NCBI GenBank assembly: GCA_020635205.1
Contig: JACKAE010000001.1
Location: 806,001 to 870,000 of the forward strand
Source: Ignavibacteria bacterium
GTDB lineage: Bacteria; Bacteroidota; Ignavibacteria; OLB7
DNA length: 64,000 nucleotides
Reading direction: 5' to 3'
In this document: one piece after another, positions 10,392 to 18,923 of the stretch
Position numbering within the stretch: the stretch's first letter is position 1
How the letters are laid out: each line of letters starts with the position of its first letter
Translations under genes and position numbers: made by a program
The notes under the pieces: model-generated
What the model was told of the DNA's origin: nothing
The model's input: only the letters and a program-made list of their open reading frames with translations
Database searches by the model: none

Positions 10392-10428
10392 GAAGAGCCA
10401 TGTTTGGTACTGCCAGACGTGGCTCTTC
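10392..10428 (+). terminator. hairpin terminator after the sigma/anti-sigma/T9SS operon
   Basis: A 16-bp stem (GAAGAGCCATGTTTGG with CCAGACGTGGCTCTTC, two G-U pairs) with a five-base loop ends 85 bp after the stop codon. It is followed by a pyrimidine-rich stretch (CTGTTTCTT). It separates the operon from the cytochrome gene. Confidence 0.75.
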
Positions 10429-10592
10429 CTGTTTCTTCGTACTCTACGGCTTCAGCACACGGAATAATAAATGTAGCCAAACGCAATCTGCAAAACCATC
10501 TGGTAACATTTGCTCGGCGAAAAGATCATTAAGGAGTAATTTATCTTAATTCTTTTTGCGCTGTGCGAAAATTTCAGCAGAGTAGTTGTGCC

Positions 10593-12599
10593 ATGGTCAA
10601 TCGGGAATCACGCCATATCATTCGTCCTCTCGTTTTTGGGGTGATGGTTCTCATGGTTGGCCTTATTGCCTTACAGACAAGCTCTCGCCAGACTGACCCG
10701 GAGAGTACGTACGTTGGTGTGCAGACCTGTCTACAATCGGGATGCCATGCTGAGAAGAGGAACGATATTTACCAAGGGGAAGAAGCCTTTCGCGAAACGA
10801 TGCACGCGAAAACTCACCGCCGTCCGAGTCACGAGACCTGCCTGATCGACACTCTCTTCCGAAATCATGCTCTTCTCTCCTACCATGATCCCCGCGTAAA
10901 GGGTGATGGAGATGATCTACTGACGGCAGAACTTCGATTGATTGGGGGACTGAGTGGGGATGTATATCAGGTGAGGTTAATTGTAGAGGGAACCGATCCT
11001 GACTCTACCGACTGGATGGAGGTGCTCTACGTGATGGGAGGAAGCGGATGGCTTCAACGCTATCTCGTTCAGCTTGATGGAAGCTGGTATGTGCTCCCCT
11101 TTCAATATCTCTTACCTGCCTACCGGAATGTTGAACGTGAGGGGAGTATCCGATTTTTTGAAGTAGAGAAGTGGGTTGCCTACGATGCCGAGACAAATCG
11201 GCTCTCACTTCTCAGGAGTGAAGATTCATCCTTTGTGAACATATCGTGGGATGCAGAGTGTAGTGGATGTCATGTAAATCCATTTCGTCTAAATCGTGTA
11301 GCGGAGGGCAAAGTTTTTCCTGACTGGCAGGCTAACTGGACAGGGTCGGATGGGGGAGACTCGGCAACGCGAGATATGAATCTCTCAATCGGATGTGAGA
11401 GTTGTCACGGCCCTGGCTCGGCTCACGTGGCCGATCCTCAGAACCGTGACATTCACTACACGATCTCCCCGAAGTACTGGGATCAGACAGAAAAATCAGC
11501 CTGGTGGACAGATAGAAAACTGGACCTCTGCAATCAATGTCATAACCGCCACAAAAGTAGCAGTGGACTTCACGACTTTGCATACAACGACGAACAGGAG
11601 ACGACCTATCGTCCTCAGCGTAATCTCCGCGATTTTGTTCGTGATGTAGTAGGTGATGGAAGCTATTGGCCCGATGGGGTCAGCGCAAAGAAACACCACC
11701 AGACCGGACAGGATTACGCTCGCTCTCGCCACTACACACAACACGTTTTTCCGAACGGATGCTATAACTGCCACGACGTGCACGCCAACACCAACCAACC
11801 CTATCTGCTGAATAGAGACTGGTACTCACTGAAGCGAACTGAAGGATGTGGGGTTACGGGATGCCATAGTTCGTTTCTCGCTACGCAGATTCGGAAGGGT
11901 GAAACCTATAACCTGCACACTGGGCACTTGCAACAGCATAGCCAGTGTGTAAACTGCCACTACACGAAAGTGGCAACCTTCGGAAAGAATGGTGACTATG
12001 AATTCTCTGACCACAGCGACTTGGTGATTCGTCCCCTTGCAACAATTAATCGTCGACACGATGCCCCCGACGGAATGCCGAACACCTGTGCCCTCAGTTG
12101 CCACCGCAACGGCTACGGCGATAGGAATCGCCCCAATCCCTTCTTCGATGTGATCGAGGGGGAGGCGATGCGTGCCCCAGATTTCGGCATCCTCGACACA
12201 AACCTCATGGATTGGAGTGAGCCGACTGACATTGCTTTAGCTGATAGTTTGTGGGAGGGATTCAAGCGACTCTACCCACAGTTCGTTTCTTCGGTTAGGG
12301 AGTCAGCCAATGAAAGTGGAACGTTCGGTTTTTCTTCACTTTACCCAAATCCGGCTTCCACTGAAGTGGAGTTCCGCTATGCAGTCAATCGTCAACAGCA
12401 GGTACGTGTCACCATCTATACAATCCTCGGCAATCCCCTGCTCCAGATTGTTGATGCGCGCGTAGAGCGAGGCGAGTACGTTGGTCGCTGGCTCTGTCGG
12501 GATGAGGCTGGAGTCGGAGTGCCTGAAGGACTCTATATAATCAGAATTGAGGGTGAGGATTTCTCTGATGTGCGTAGAATCGTTCTCCTTCAACCCTGA
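10593..12599 (+). CDS. multiheme cytochrome c with T9SS C-terminal sorting domain
   Basis: After an N-terminal hydrophobic export segment (HIIRPLVFGVMVLMVGLIAL), the protein carries eight apparent haem-c binding motifs. Five are canonical CxxCH (CSGCH, CESCH, CNQCH, CYNCH, CVNCH). Two have four spacers (CLQSGCH, CGVTGCH) and one has three (CALSCH). His residues suited as distal ligands are plentiful. The last 85 residues are a T9SS type A domain (SSLYPNPASTEVEFRYAV ... VPEGLYIIRIEG). The likely role is an exported, perhaps surface-bound, electron carrier or redox enzyme. ATG 10593 is preferred; GTG 10563 in the same frame adds ten residues. Neither has a clear ribosome-binding site. The gene stands alone behind a terminator. 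Confidence 0.85.
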   Translation: MVNRESRHIIRPLVFGVMVLMVGLIALQTSSRQTDPESTYVGVQTCLQSGCHAEKRNDIYQGEEAFRETMHAKTHRRPSHETCLIDTLFRNHALLSYHDPRVKGDGDDLLTAELRLIGGLSGDVYQVRLIVEGTDPDSTDWMEVLYVMGGSGWLQRYLVQLDGSWYVLPFQYLLPAYRNVEREGSIRFFEVEKWVAYDAETNRLSLLRSEDSSFVNISWDAECSGCHVNPFRLNRVAEGKVFPDWQANWTGSDGGDSATRDMNLSIGCESCHGPGSAHVADPQNRDIHYTISPKYWDQTEKSAWWTDRKLDLCNQCHNRHKSSSGLHDFAYNDEQETTYRPQRNLRDFVRDVVGDGSYWPDGVSAKKHHQTGQDYARSRHYTQHVFPNGCYNCHDVHANTNQPYLLNRDWYSLKRTEGCGVTGCHSSFLATQIRKGETYNLHTGHLQQHSQCVNCHYTKVATFGKNGDYEFSDHSDLVIRPLATINRRHDAPDGMPNTCALSCHRNGYGDRNRPNPFFDVIEGEAMRAPDFGILDTNLMDWSEPTDIALADSLWEGFKRLYPQFVSSVRESANESGTFGFSSLYPNPASTEVEFRYAVNRQQQVRVTIYTILGNPLLQIVDARVERGEYVGRWLCRDEAGVGVPEGLYIIRIEGEDFSDVRRIVLLQP

Positions 12600-12745
12600 C
12601 CTTTTCTCCAAAAAAGGTTCTCTTGCTATTGACTCTATTCAAGCTCCTTTCGGTCGGTAAACCGTTGGCTTCATCTCGTGGCATTCACTATCTTCCAGCC
12701 AATTTTCGATGTGACTACTATCAACAGTTCAAGGGAGAAACAAGA

Positions 12746-14494
12746 GTGCGCCGTCGTTCCCCGAGTCGCTTTTTTCCGGTAGAAGCTGAGCAACTTCTTC
12801 AGGCAGGTGATCTTGCCAGTGCTACAGAACTCTGTAAGTACGGGCTGGTCTACTTCCCGGAAAATATTTCTGGATATGCTGTGTTAGCACAAGCCTACCT
12901 GATGCTTGAGCAGCCAGAGCGTGCCCTGAATGTGCTGGAAGATGGTTACCGCCGAACACGAGCCGAAGGGCTGAAAAGTTTTTGCGACATCATACGGGGA
13001 GTTGAGAGTCAAGAGTCAGAGATCGTGGACGAGGTAGTCGCAGATCTTCAGCCTGTGCCGGGAGCAGTAGAGGTGGTCGAGTCAAAGAGTCAGGAGTCGG
13101 AGAGTCAAGAGTCAGAGATCGTGGACGAGGTAGTCGCAGATCTTCAGCCTGTGCCGGGAACAGTAGAGGCAGTTGAGTCAAAGAGTCAAGAGTCGGAGAT
13201 CGTGGACGAGGTAGTCGCAGGTTTTCAGCCTGCGCTGGAGACAGTAGAGGCGGTCGAGTCAAAGAGTCAGGAGTCGGAGAGTCAAGAGTCAGAGATCGCG
13301 GACGAGGTAGTCGCAGGTTTTCAGCCTGCGCTGGAGACAGTAGAGGCGGTCGAGTCAAAGAGTCAAGAGTCGGAGATCGTGGACGAGGTAGTCGCAGATC
13401 TTCAGCCTGTGCCGGGAATAGTAGAGGTGGTCGAGTCAAAGAGTCAAGAGCCGGAGATTGTGGACGAGGTCTCTGCAGATCTTCAGCCTACGTCTTCTGA
13501 ACAGGTGGAGGAGGAAGGTGTTCCGGAATTCCGATTCGTTGTTGACAGCTACGTGGAGCTAAGTGAAGAGCCGGTGAAAGAGGGTAGAGAGGAAATGAGT
13601 GAGGTAGAGGATCTGTCTGAATCTGAAGAAGACTCCTCAGTGGATTTCCCCTTCTTTATCAGCTTTGACTCGAGGTCAGAAGGGTTGGTGGCGGAAGAGA
13701 GTGATAGCGATCAGGTGGTGGAATTGGAAGGTGTTCGTGATGAGGTAGAGTCTGTGGTGGAGAAAGGAAGAGAGGAAGCACTAACAACTGACAACGCTGT
13801 AGTGCAAGAGGGTAGTTTACACTCGGTGAGTCTGCCGAACGAGAAACCCAAAAAAATTGAGCAAAGGGAGAGCGAGAGTAAGCCAACCGCGATAGAGGGA
13901 GAGAGTGGAGAACCGATTGAACTCTCCATTCGTTCTGGAACCAGAATCTCCCGACTTCGCAGTAGCAATCTTCGATTAATTCCCGGCCTTGAATTTGCGC
14001 CCCTTCGTCGCGACGAACCGAAGCTCAAAATTGCTCCGCTGGTACAGCCCATACCACCAGAGCCTGATGTTACACTACCGGAACCGGAAGAACCATCGCA
14101 GCCTGAGAGGAGTGAGGAGATGTCGGCGATGTTGCCCGATGCAGCACTGCCCGAGGCAACTTCGGAGATACCCCTTCTTTCTGGATTGTTTCCGCAGATG
14201 CCATCCACCTCATCTGCTCCGATGACTCCGCTTGAGGAACTTGCTCGTAGGCTGGAGACTGCTCGCATACCGATTGTGGAAGGTGAGTCAACCGAGAGGG
14301 AGGAGACAGCATTTGAGCCTTCGATTGTGAGCGAGACGTTCGCTGGGATTTTGGTGAAGCAAGGAGCATATCAGGAGGCGATCAAAGCCTACCAGATGTT
14401 ATCCCGACTAAAGCCTGAGCGGCGTGCTGATTTTGAGCAGAAGATCGAAGAAGTGCGCTGGAAGATGACAAATGTTGTGCAGGGGGAAGAGTGA
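12746..14494 (+). CDS. TPR-containing protein with acidic tandem repeats
   Basis: GTG at 12746 is chosen as start because AAGGGAG lies eight bases upstream. The same frame runs up to a TTG at 12623 but without a ribosome-binding site. The N-terminus (EAEQLLQAGDLASATELCKY...) holds about two TPR units. It is followed by six tandem units of the form SQESEIVDEVVADLQPVPGAVEVVES, with longer units where SQESE is doubled. The middle is very acidic and probably disordered, and a Pro-rich stretch and a last TPR hairpin (GILVKQGAYQEAIKAYQML) close the protein. There is no signal peptide, so it is probably cytoplasmic. The function is unknown; it may be a scaffold. Confidence 0.7.
   Translation: MRRRSPSRFFPVEAEQLLQAGDLASATELCKYGLVYFPENISGYAVLAQAYLMLEQPERALNVLEDGYRRTRAEGLKSFCDIIRGVESQESEIVDEVVADLQPVPGAVEVVESKSQESESQESEIVDEVVADLQPVPGTVEAVESKSQESEIVDEVVAGFQPALETVEAVESKSQESESQESEIADEVVAGFQPALETVEAVESKSQESEIVDEVVADLQPVPGIVEVVESKSQEPEIVDEVSADLQPTSSEQVEEEGVPEFRFVVDSYVELSEEPVKEGREEMSEVEDLSESEEDSSVDFPFFISFDSRSEGLVAEESDSDQVVELEGVRDEVESVVEKGREEALTTDNAVVQEGSLHSVSLPNEKPKKIEQRESESKPTAIEGESGEPIELSIRSGTRISRLRSSNLRLIPGLEFAPLRRDEPKLKIAPLVQPIPPEPDVTLPEPEEPSQPERSEEMSAMLPDAALPEATSEIPLLSGLFPQMPSTSSAPMTPLEELARRLETARIPIVEGESTEREETAFEPSIVSETFAGILVKQGAYQEAIKAYQMLSRLKPERRADFEQKIEEVRWKMTNVVQGEE
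13003..13500 (+). repeat. in-frame tandem repeat, six units of about 78-102 bp
   Basis: Six imperfect copies of a unit encoding SQESEIVDEVVA(D/G)(L/F)QP... lie in the TPR gene. Units 1 and 3 carry an additional SQESE pentapeptide, so unit length alternates. Units 3 and 4 share the GFQPALETVEA variant and units 1, 2 and 5 the DLQPVPG variant, which points to recent duplication and gene conversion. All length changes are multiples of three, so the frame is kept. Confidence 0.85.
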
Positions 14495-14673
14495 AAGCGG
14501 TAGCCGCAGCTCTTCAGGTTGCACCGGGATCAGTAGAGAAAACCGAGCCTTGAGAGCGAATTCAAAGTTCAAAAGGCAAAATTCAAAATGAAGAGCGGTA
14601 GCCGGAACTCTTCAGGTTGCGCTGGGATCAGTAGAGAAAATCGAGTCTTGTAAGTCAAGAGTCGAATACGTTA
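14491..14673 (+). repeat. two decayed copies of the coding repeat plus an AT-rich interspersed repeat
   Basis: Just after the TPR gene's stop lie two stretches (about 14497-14547 and 14595-14673) that match the coding repeat unit in DNA, for example GCGGTAGCCGCAGCTCTTCA beside the gene's GAGGTAGTCGCAGATCTTCA. Read from GTG 14491 the first gives VKAVAAALQVAPGSVEKTEP, aligning with the DEVVADLQPVPGAVEVVES unit. Between them (14558-14590) is an AATTCAAA-type AT-rich repeat also found at 31531, 43419, 43531, 43599, 62578, 62620 and 62702. No complete gene is present here. Confidence 0.7.
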
Positions 14674-15420
14674 TGGGTTAAAAACATACTCCTTGTTTTG
14701 CACCGACACTTCTGGTGGCCTTCCTTCCCTCTCAAAATAATCGTAGCCTTCGCGCAGATTCTCCCAGAATTCTTGCCACTCCAAATTGTGGTGACGTTCC
14801 ATATTCTCCGGACTCATTCTGAAGGGAAAGATGTGAACTCGAAAGAAGGACTGGCCACTCCGTAGTGCAGCGTCGGCCATTGTCCAAATTTCTTCGATGT
14901 AGGGATTCGTCATGGCAAAACATCCTAAAGAACCGCAGATACCGTGAACCATAATGTCGCTTCCAGTTCTTCCGTAACTCTTATCGTACGCATTCGGATA
15001 GCCGAGATCAAACGCAAGGTGATAGTTGCTCTCTGGATTCATCTGTGAGGGGGTAACGTAGTAGAAACCTTCTGGACTTTGCCGGTCACCTTCTCTCAGC
15101 TTTGGTCCCAGCTTACCGGACCACTTGCAAATGGGCCAAGTGGTTAGCAGAACAAATGCTTCTCCATCTTTTTCTGCCCACATCTCAAGCTCATTCTCCT
15201 CTTTAAAAATTCTGATAAAAATCGGTGCGCCGAGAGGGACATTCTTCTTGCGGAGAATCTTTGCAAGGTTCTCTTTTTGGTATCGCACAATGGTTTGCGA
15301 TTTCTGGTTAGAGGGGATATCAACCTTTTGTGGAAGCTCTTTCAGGTCTGGACGGTTACAGTGCAAGGCAAGCAGTCCAGATAAGAGAAGAAAAGCAATT
15401 GTTGTGGAAGCCTGTTTCAT
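14671..15420 (-). CDS. L,D-transpeptidase (YkuD/YafK-type) lipoprotein
   Basis: The protein has 249 residues from ATG 15420; the frame extends four codons to a GTG, but the signal peptide starts at this ATG. The lipoprotein signal ends in LLALHC, so acylation at that Cys is likely. The catalytic domain (about 60-200) contains the L,D-transpeptidase signature as HGICGSLGCFAM: His, then the nucleophile Cys in S-x-GCxAM form, as in YafK/ErfK relatives. It would cross-link peptidoglycan or attach proteins to it in the periplasm. The C-terminal helix-rich tail follows the YafK pattern. It is convergent with the TPR gene, and the 150 bp between them is filled with repeats. Confidence 0.85.
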   Translation of the reverse strand: MKQASTTIAFLLLSGLLALHCNRPDLKELPQKVDIPSNQKSQTIVRYQKENLAKILRKKNVPLGAPIFIRIFKEENELEMWAEKDGEAFVLLTTWPICKWSGKLGPKLREGDRQSPEGFYYVTPSQMNPESNYHLAFDLGYPNAYDKSYGRTGSDIMVHGICGSLGCFAMTNPYIEEIWTMADAALRSGQSFFRVHIFPFRMSPENMERHHNLEWQEFWENLREGYDYFEREGRPPEVSVQNKEYVFNP

Positions 15421-15570
15421 GCAGTTGTGCACGCCTACTAAGGGAGAGCGTTTCGCGAGCTATTTCAGAAAATTTGAATAGGACTTTGGGTTGTACAGAA
15501 ATTGTGATGTTGAGCAAGAAGCAACTGTACTGTTGTATTTTGCGCGGGAGCATTAATACCGGAGAAATCT

Positions 15571-17520
15571 ATGCCATCACGTTCACGTGCAGAGAGACGT
15601 TTGCGCAAAGTGAGTGGGGAGTTTATCGCGGATATTCGTTCGCGTCTTGTTGAGGGCAAGCCAGTCCGTCGCACTCTGCCCAGTGGACGCCTTCGTATCG
15701 ACCGCCCTCTCCCCTTCCTCGTCGTCTATCGTCGACCAACGCGGAGAGAAGTAATTGGACTTGATAAAATTGTGGCGAGTGAGGGGTCGTGGCTTATCAT
15801 CTCTGCTGATAAACAGTTAGCCGAAGAGACCCGAAATCTTGTGGAGGGAGTTGTCGAGACGTTGGCTAACGAGTTTGGGGCGTTTCTGATTCTGGAAGTT
15901 TGGGGGAAAAGAAAAGGGGATCGAAGGAACGGGAGAGAAGAAACAGTGGAAGATCAAGAGCGACCTCCAACTCCCGGCTTTGATATCATCACGTCGAAAA
16001 AAGGGTATTCGGGAAAGACTTCTGAGGAGTTACGTGCTGCTTTAGGGCGGATTCGCCTGAGTGGTCAGAGGGCTGAGGTGTCGATGGAACGGAAGGGGGC
16101 AATTGCTCCGCCGGGGATGAGGCCGTTGTTGACATCGGCTAAAGCGAAAGAGTTGAACTGTTGGGTGATTGGGCTTCAGGTAGATCCAATCTGGTTAGAT
16201 CAAACTGGAGAGGAGTTCTATCCTCTGCTCCTAAATCGTCTTCGGCGCTTAACTGCCCGAGCTTTGAAGCAGACGTGGTACACCTTCACTACCTCCAGAA
16301 CTACGCGGCAACCTCCCCACTATCTCTCACTCGGCCCCAATGCCGTTACCCGTGCTGTGTGGGAAGCTGATAGGACGTTGGCCGAAATCGACGATGCGTT
16401 CGACCTGTTGCTTGCCGTGACGCCAGTGAATCCAGAATCTGCTTGGCGTACCTTCTCGCGAAAGAAGTTCGAAGTAGTTCCAGAGTTCTTCTATCGTCCG
16501 ATTGACGTTGACCCTGACCTGATGAAGCGGAAGCTATACGCGGTTCCAATCGAGCGAATCGAAGACCCCACACTTGCACATCTCTTTGCTGAGAAACGTG
16601 AGGAGCTTGACCGCCGGTTGACGATGTTAAGAGATCGTGATACGCCGAAGCTCTGCTACGAGAGTATGCAATTGTTTGGGATACCTTCCCCTGAACTTGT
16701 GAAGACAGCACTTGAAGTTTTGCAGAAGTTACCACTGAACGACCGGGACGAATCTTCTGCCTCGCAGGTAGGGTGCGATGAGTTCGCCCGCTTAGCGCGT
16801 GAGGAGTTTACCTGGTATCGGAAGCTAATGCCGGAATTCAAGGGGAGCGTGGAAGTGCGGGAAGATATCAACCAAGGATTGATTGTTTCGAATGGGAAGC
16901 TGCTGATTGGAGCTGGGTCAACCTTCCCGGCAAGTCGCGTGCGTGCGCTGCTTCAGCACGAAGTTGGTACACACGTTCTAACTTGGGCAAACGGGCGTGT
17001 GCAACCGTTGCGGCAGCTTTACGGAGGATTAGCTGACTACGACGCCTTTCAAGAGGGGATTGCTGTTCTGGCAGAATATCTTGTGGGGGGATTAAGTGCT
17101 TCCCGACTTCGAACTATTGCCGCTCGTGTTGTTGCTGTGGATGCCATGTTGGATAAGGCAACCTTTGTCGACACGTTCCGTTTGCTGACGAAAGAGTATG
17201 GATTCTCACAGAAGTTTGCCTTCACGATTTCTATGCGGATTTACCGTGGCGGAGGATTGACAAAAGATGCGATTTACCTGTATGGACTTATCCACGTTCT
17301 GAAGTATCTTCGTGGTAGTGGGGAGTTGCTTCCTCTCTTTGTTGGCAAGATTGCTGCCCGACACTTGCCGGTGATACGAGAGTTGCAATTGCGTGAGGTG
17401 CTCAAGCCCACCCCCCTCCTTCCTCGATACCTTGACGAACCAGACGTACAACCACGCCTTGACCAAGTGCGGAAAGGTCTGACAGTGCTTGATCTTGCTA
17501 AGGAGACGGAAGTGAGCTAA
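15571..17520 (+). CDS. QEGLA-motif (DUF1704 / tyrosine-carboxypeptidase-like) metalloprotease family protein
   Basis: This 649-residue protein carries the metallopeptidase-like motif LLQHEVGTHVLTWANG (HExxTH) near residue 460, followed about 25 residues later by AFQEGIAVLAEYL, the QEG(L/I)A motif that names this family. In bacteria it is annotated as flavohaemoglobin expression-modulating QEGLA protein; eukaryotic relatives are MATCAP/KIAA0895 tubulin tyrosine carboxypeptidases. HEVGTH plus the downstream Glu would form the zinc site. The bacterial substrate is not established. It sits directly upstream of an ATP-grasp ligase resembling glutathione synthetase, a pairing I recall from other bacteria, so a ligase/peptidase pair acting on the same C-terminal or small-peptide bond is a reasonable guess. 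Confidence 0.85.
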   Translation: MPSRSRAERRLRKVSGEFIADIRSRLVEGKPVRRTLPSGRLRIDRPLPFLVVYRRPTRREVIGLDKIVASEGSWLIISADKQLAEETRNLVEGVVETLANEFGAFLILEVWGKRKGDRRNGREETVEDQERPPTPGFDIITSKKGYSGKTSEELRAALGRIRLSGQRAEVSMERKGAIAPPGMRPLLTSAKAKELNCWVIGLQVDPIWLDQTGEEFYPLLLNRLRRLTARALKQTWYTFTTSRTTRQPPHYLSLGPNAVTRAVWEADRTLAEIDDAFDLLLAVTPVNPESAWRTFSRKKFEVVPEFFYRPIDVDPDLMKRKLYAVPIERIEDPTLAHLFAEKREELDRRLTMLRDRDTPKLCYESMQLFGIPSPELVKTALEVLQKLPLNDRDESSASQVGCDEFARLAREEFTWYRKLMPEFKGSVEVREDINQGLIVSNGKLLIGAGSTFPASRVRALLQHEVGTHVLTWANGRVQPLRQLYGGLADYDAFQEGIAVLAEYLVGGLSASRLRTIAARVVAVDAMLDKATFVDTFRLLTKEYGFSQKFAFTISMRIYRGGGLTKDAIYLYGLIHVLKYLRGSGELLPLFVGKIAARHLPVIRELQLREVLKPTPLLPRYLDEPDVQPRLDQVRKGLTVLDLAKETEVS

Positions 17521-17695
17521 AGGTCGACGCGGCAAAGTATGAAGTTGGTTTGTAGAGGAGAGGGAAGATAGGAGAGCGTGAATGGTAGAGCATTGCCTCA
17601 CCTTCGGGTTCACACTCCACGTTCAATGTGTCTGGCGCGGACTCTACGCACGACAATGTTCGATTATACTTTTTTTATCCAGAGGAACATCCAGA

Positions 17696-18739
17696 ATGAG
17701 ACTTGGACTTTTTGTAAACGATGTCGCTACCGAACAGGCAGGGTATACAACAGTGCGCTTGGCGATGGCGGCAACGAATGCTGGGCACGATGTATGGTTT
17801 ATGGGGGCGGGAGATTTGGCTTATGATCCCAACGAGACGATTTGTGCTCGCGCCCGGAAAGTCCCACGTAAGCTCTATAAAACAACAACAACATACCTGA
17901 AAGATTTACAGGGGGCTAAAAGTGTCAACGAACGTATTACCGTTGACGATCTTGACGTGCTCCTGCTTCGGAACGATCCCTCTGACGATGCCATCAAACG
18001 TCCTTGGGCGACAAATGTGGGTGTTGTTTTTGGTCGCGTTGCAATGCGGAATGGAGTGATCGTGCTAAACGATCCAGACGGTCTGGCTAAGGCAATGACA
18101 AAAATGTACTTCCAGCTTTTCCCGGAAGAAGTGCGACCCCGCACACTAATTACACGCGACCGAAATGAGATTAAAGCATTTGCAAAAGAAGAGAAAACAA
18201 TCGTTCTGAAACCGTTGCAAGGTTCCGGCGGGCAGAGTGTGTTCATGGTTCGTCCAGAAGACATTCCAAACCTGAACCAGATGATCGACGCAGTTAGTCG
18301 CGATGGCTACGTGATTGCTCAGGAGTACCTGCCAGAAGCAGAAAAGGGGGATATGCGTTTCTTCCTGATGAACGGCAAACCTCTCCGTTGGCGTGGCAAA
18401 TATGCTGCTTTCCGGCGTGTTCGCTCTGGTGGTGATCTTCGCAGTAACATCCACGCAGGTGGAACGTTGGCTCAAGCCCACATCGACGAAACAGTCTTAA
18501 AAGTTGCTGAGATCGTCCGTCCGAAATTAGTGCAGGATGGTATGTTCCTCGTTGGCTTGGATATTGTTGGCGACAAGCTGATGGAGATCAACGTATTTAG
18601 TCCGGGAGGCTTCGGAAGTGCTCAAAAGTTTGAGGGAGTTAATTTCTCAAATGCTGTGCTTCAAGCCTTAGAACGGAAGGTTGAATACATGCGCTACTAT
18701 CGTCGCAAATTTGATAATGTGGAGATGTCGACATTGTAG
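17696..18739 (+). CDS. glutathione-synthetase-like ATP-grasp ligase
   Basis: The start ATG at 17696 (MRLGLFVNDVATEQAGYTTV) has AGAGGA upstream and matches the usual beginning of prokaryotic glutathione synthetases; 38 further codons to a TTG at 17582 look non-coding. ATP-grasp features are visible: KPLQGSGGQSVFMV (glycine-rich loop), AQEYLPEAEKGDMRFFLMNG, and the metal-binding LVGLDIVGDKLMEINVFSPGG. The family joins a carboxylate to an amine with ATP. Whether the product is glutathione or another peptide is unclear, because no gshA is nearby. It probably forms an operon with the QEGLA-motif gene 175 bp upstream. Confidence 0.8.
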   Translation: MRLGLFVNDVATEQAGYTTVRLAMAATNAGHDVWFMGAGDLAYDPNETICARARKVPRKLYKTTTTYLKDLQGAKSVNERITVDDLDVLLLRNDPSDDAIKRPWATNVGVVFGRVAMRNGVIVLNDPDGLAKAMTKMYFQLFPEEVRPRTLITRDRNEIKAFAKEEKTIVLKPLQGSGGQSVFMVRPEDIPNLNQMIDAVSRDGYVIAQEYLPEAEKGDMRFFLMNGKPLRWRGKYAAFRRVRSGGDLRSNIHAGGTLAQAHIDETVLKVAEIVRPKLVQDGMFLVGLDIVGDKLMEINVFSPGGFGSAQKFEGVNFSNAVLQALERKVEYMRYYRRKFDNVEMSTL

Positions 18740-18787
18740 GTTTGGGGGATCGATGTCATCGCAACTCGATTAACAACGTGTTGAACT

Positions 18788-18826
18788 AAAGACCGGGAAC
18801 TATGGCTGCCATAGTTCCCGGTCTTT
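18788..18826 (+). terminator. strong hairpin terminator after the ATP-grasp gene
   Basis: A perfect 18-bp stem (AAAGACCGGGAACTATGG and its complement) with a three-base loop is followed by TGTGTTGTT. It lies between convergent genes and may act in both directions. Confidence 0.85.
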
Positions 18827-18923
18827 GTGTTGTTCCAAGTCTGTTTTTTGAAGAGATAAATCGTGCAGACTGGGTTGTTATGCCGATACCCTCTTTGAAC
18901 TTGGCATTAGATGTCGCGCACCC

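Noticed and set aside
12623..12745. Longer N-terminus of the TPR protein from TTG 12623
   Set aside because: It has no ribosome-binding site and no conserved pattern. GTG 12746 has AAGGGAG at ideal distance.
12990..13439. Long minus-strand open frame with Pro/Leu/Arg-rich repeats
   Set aside because: It is the mirror of the in-frame coding repeat on the plus strand and has no start signal or domain.
13003..13500. CRISPR array
   Set aside because: The repeats are contiguous, keep an open frame and vary in unit length; there are no unique spacers and no cas genes.
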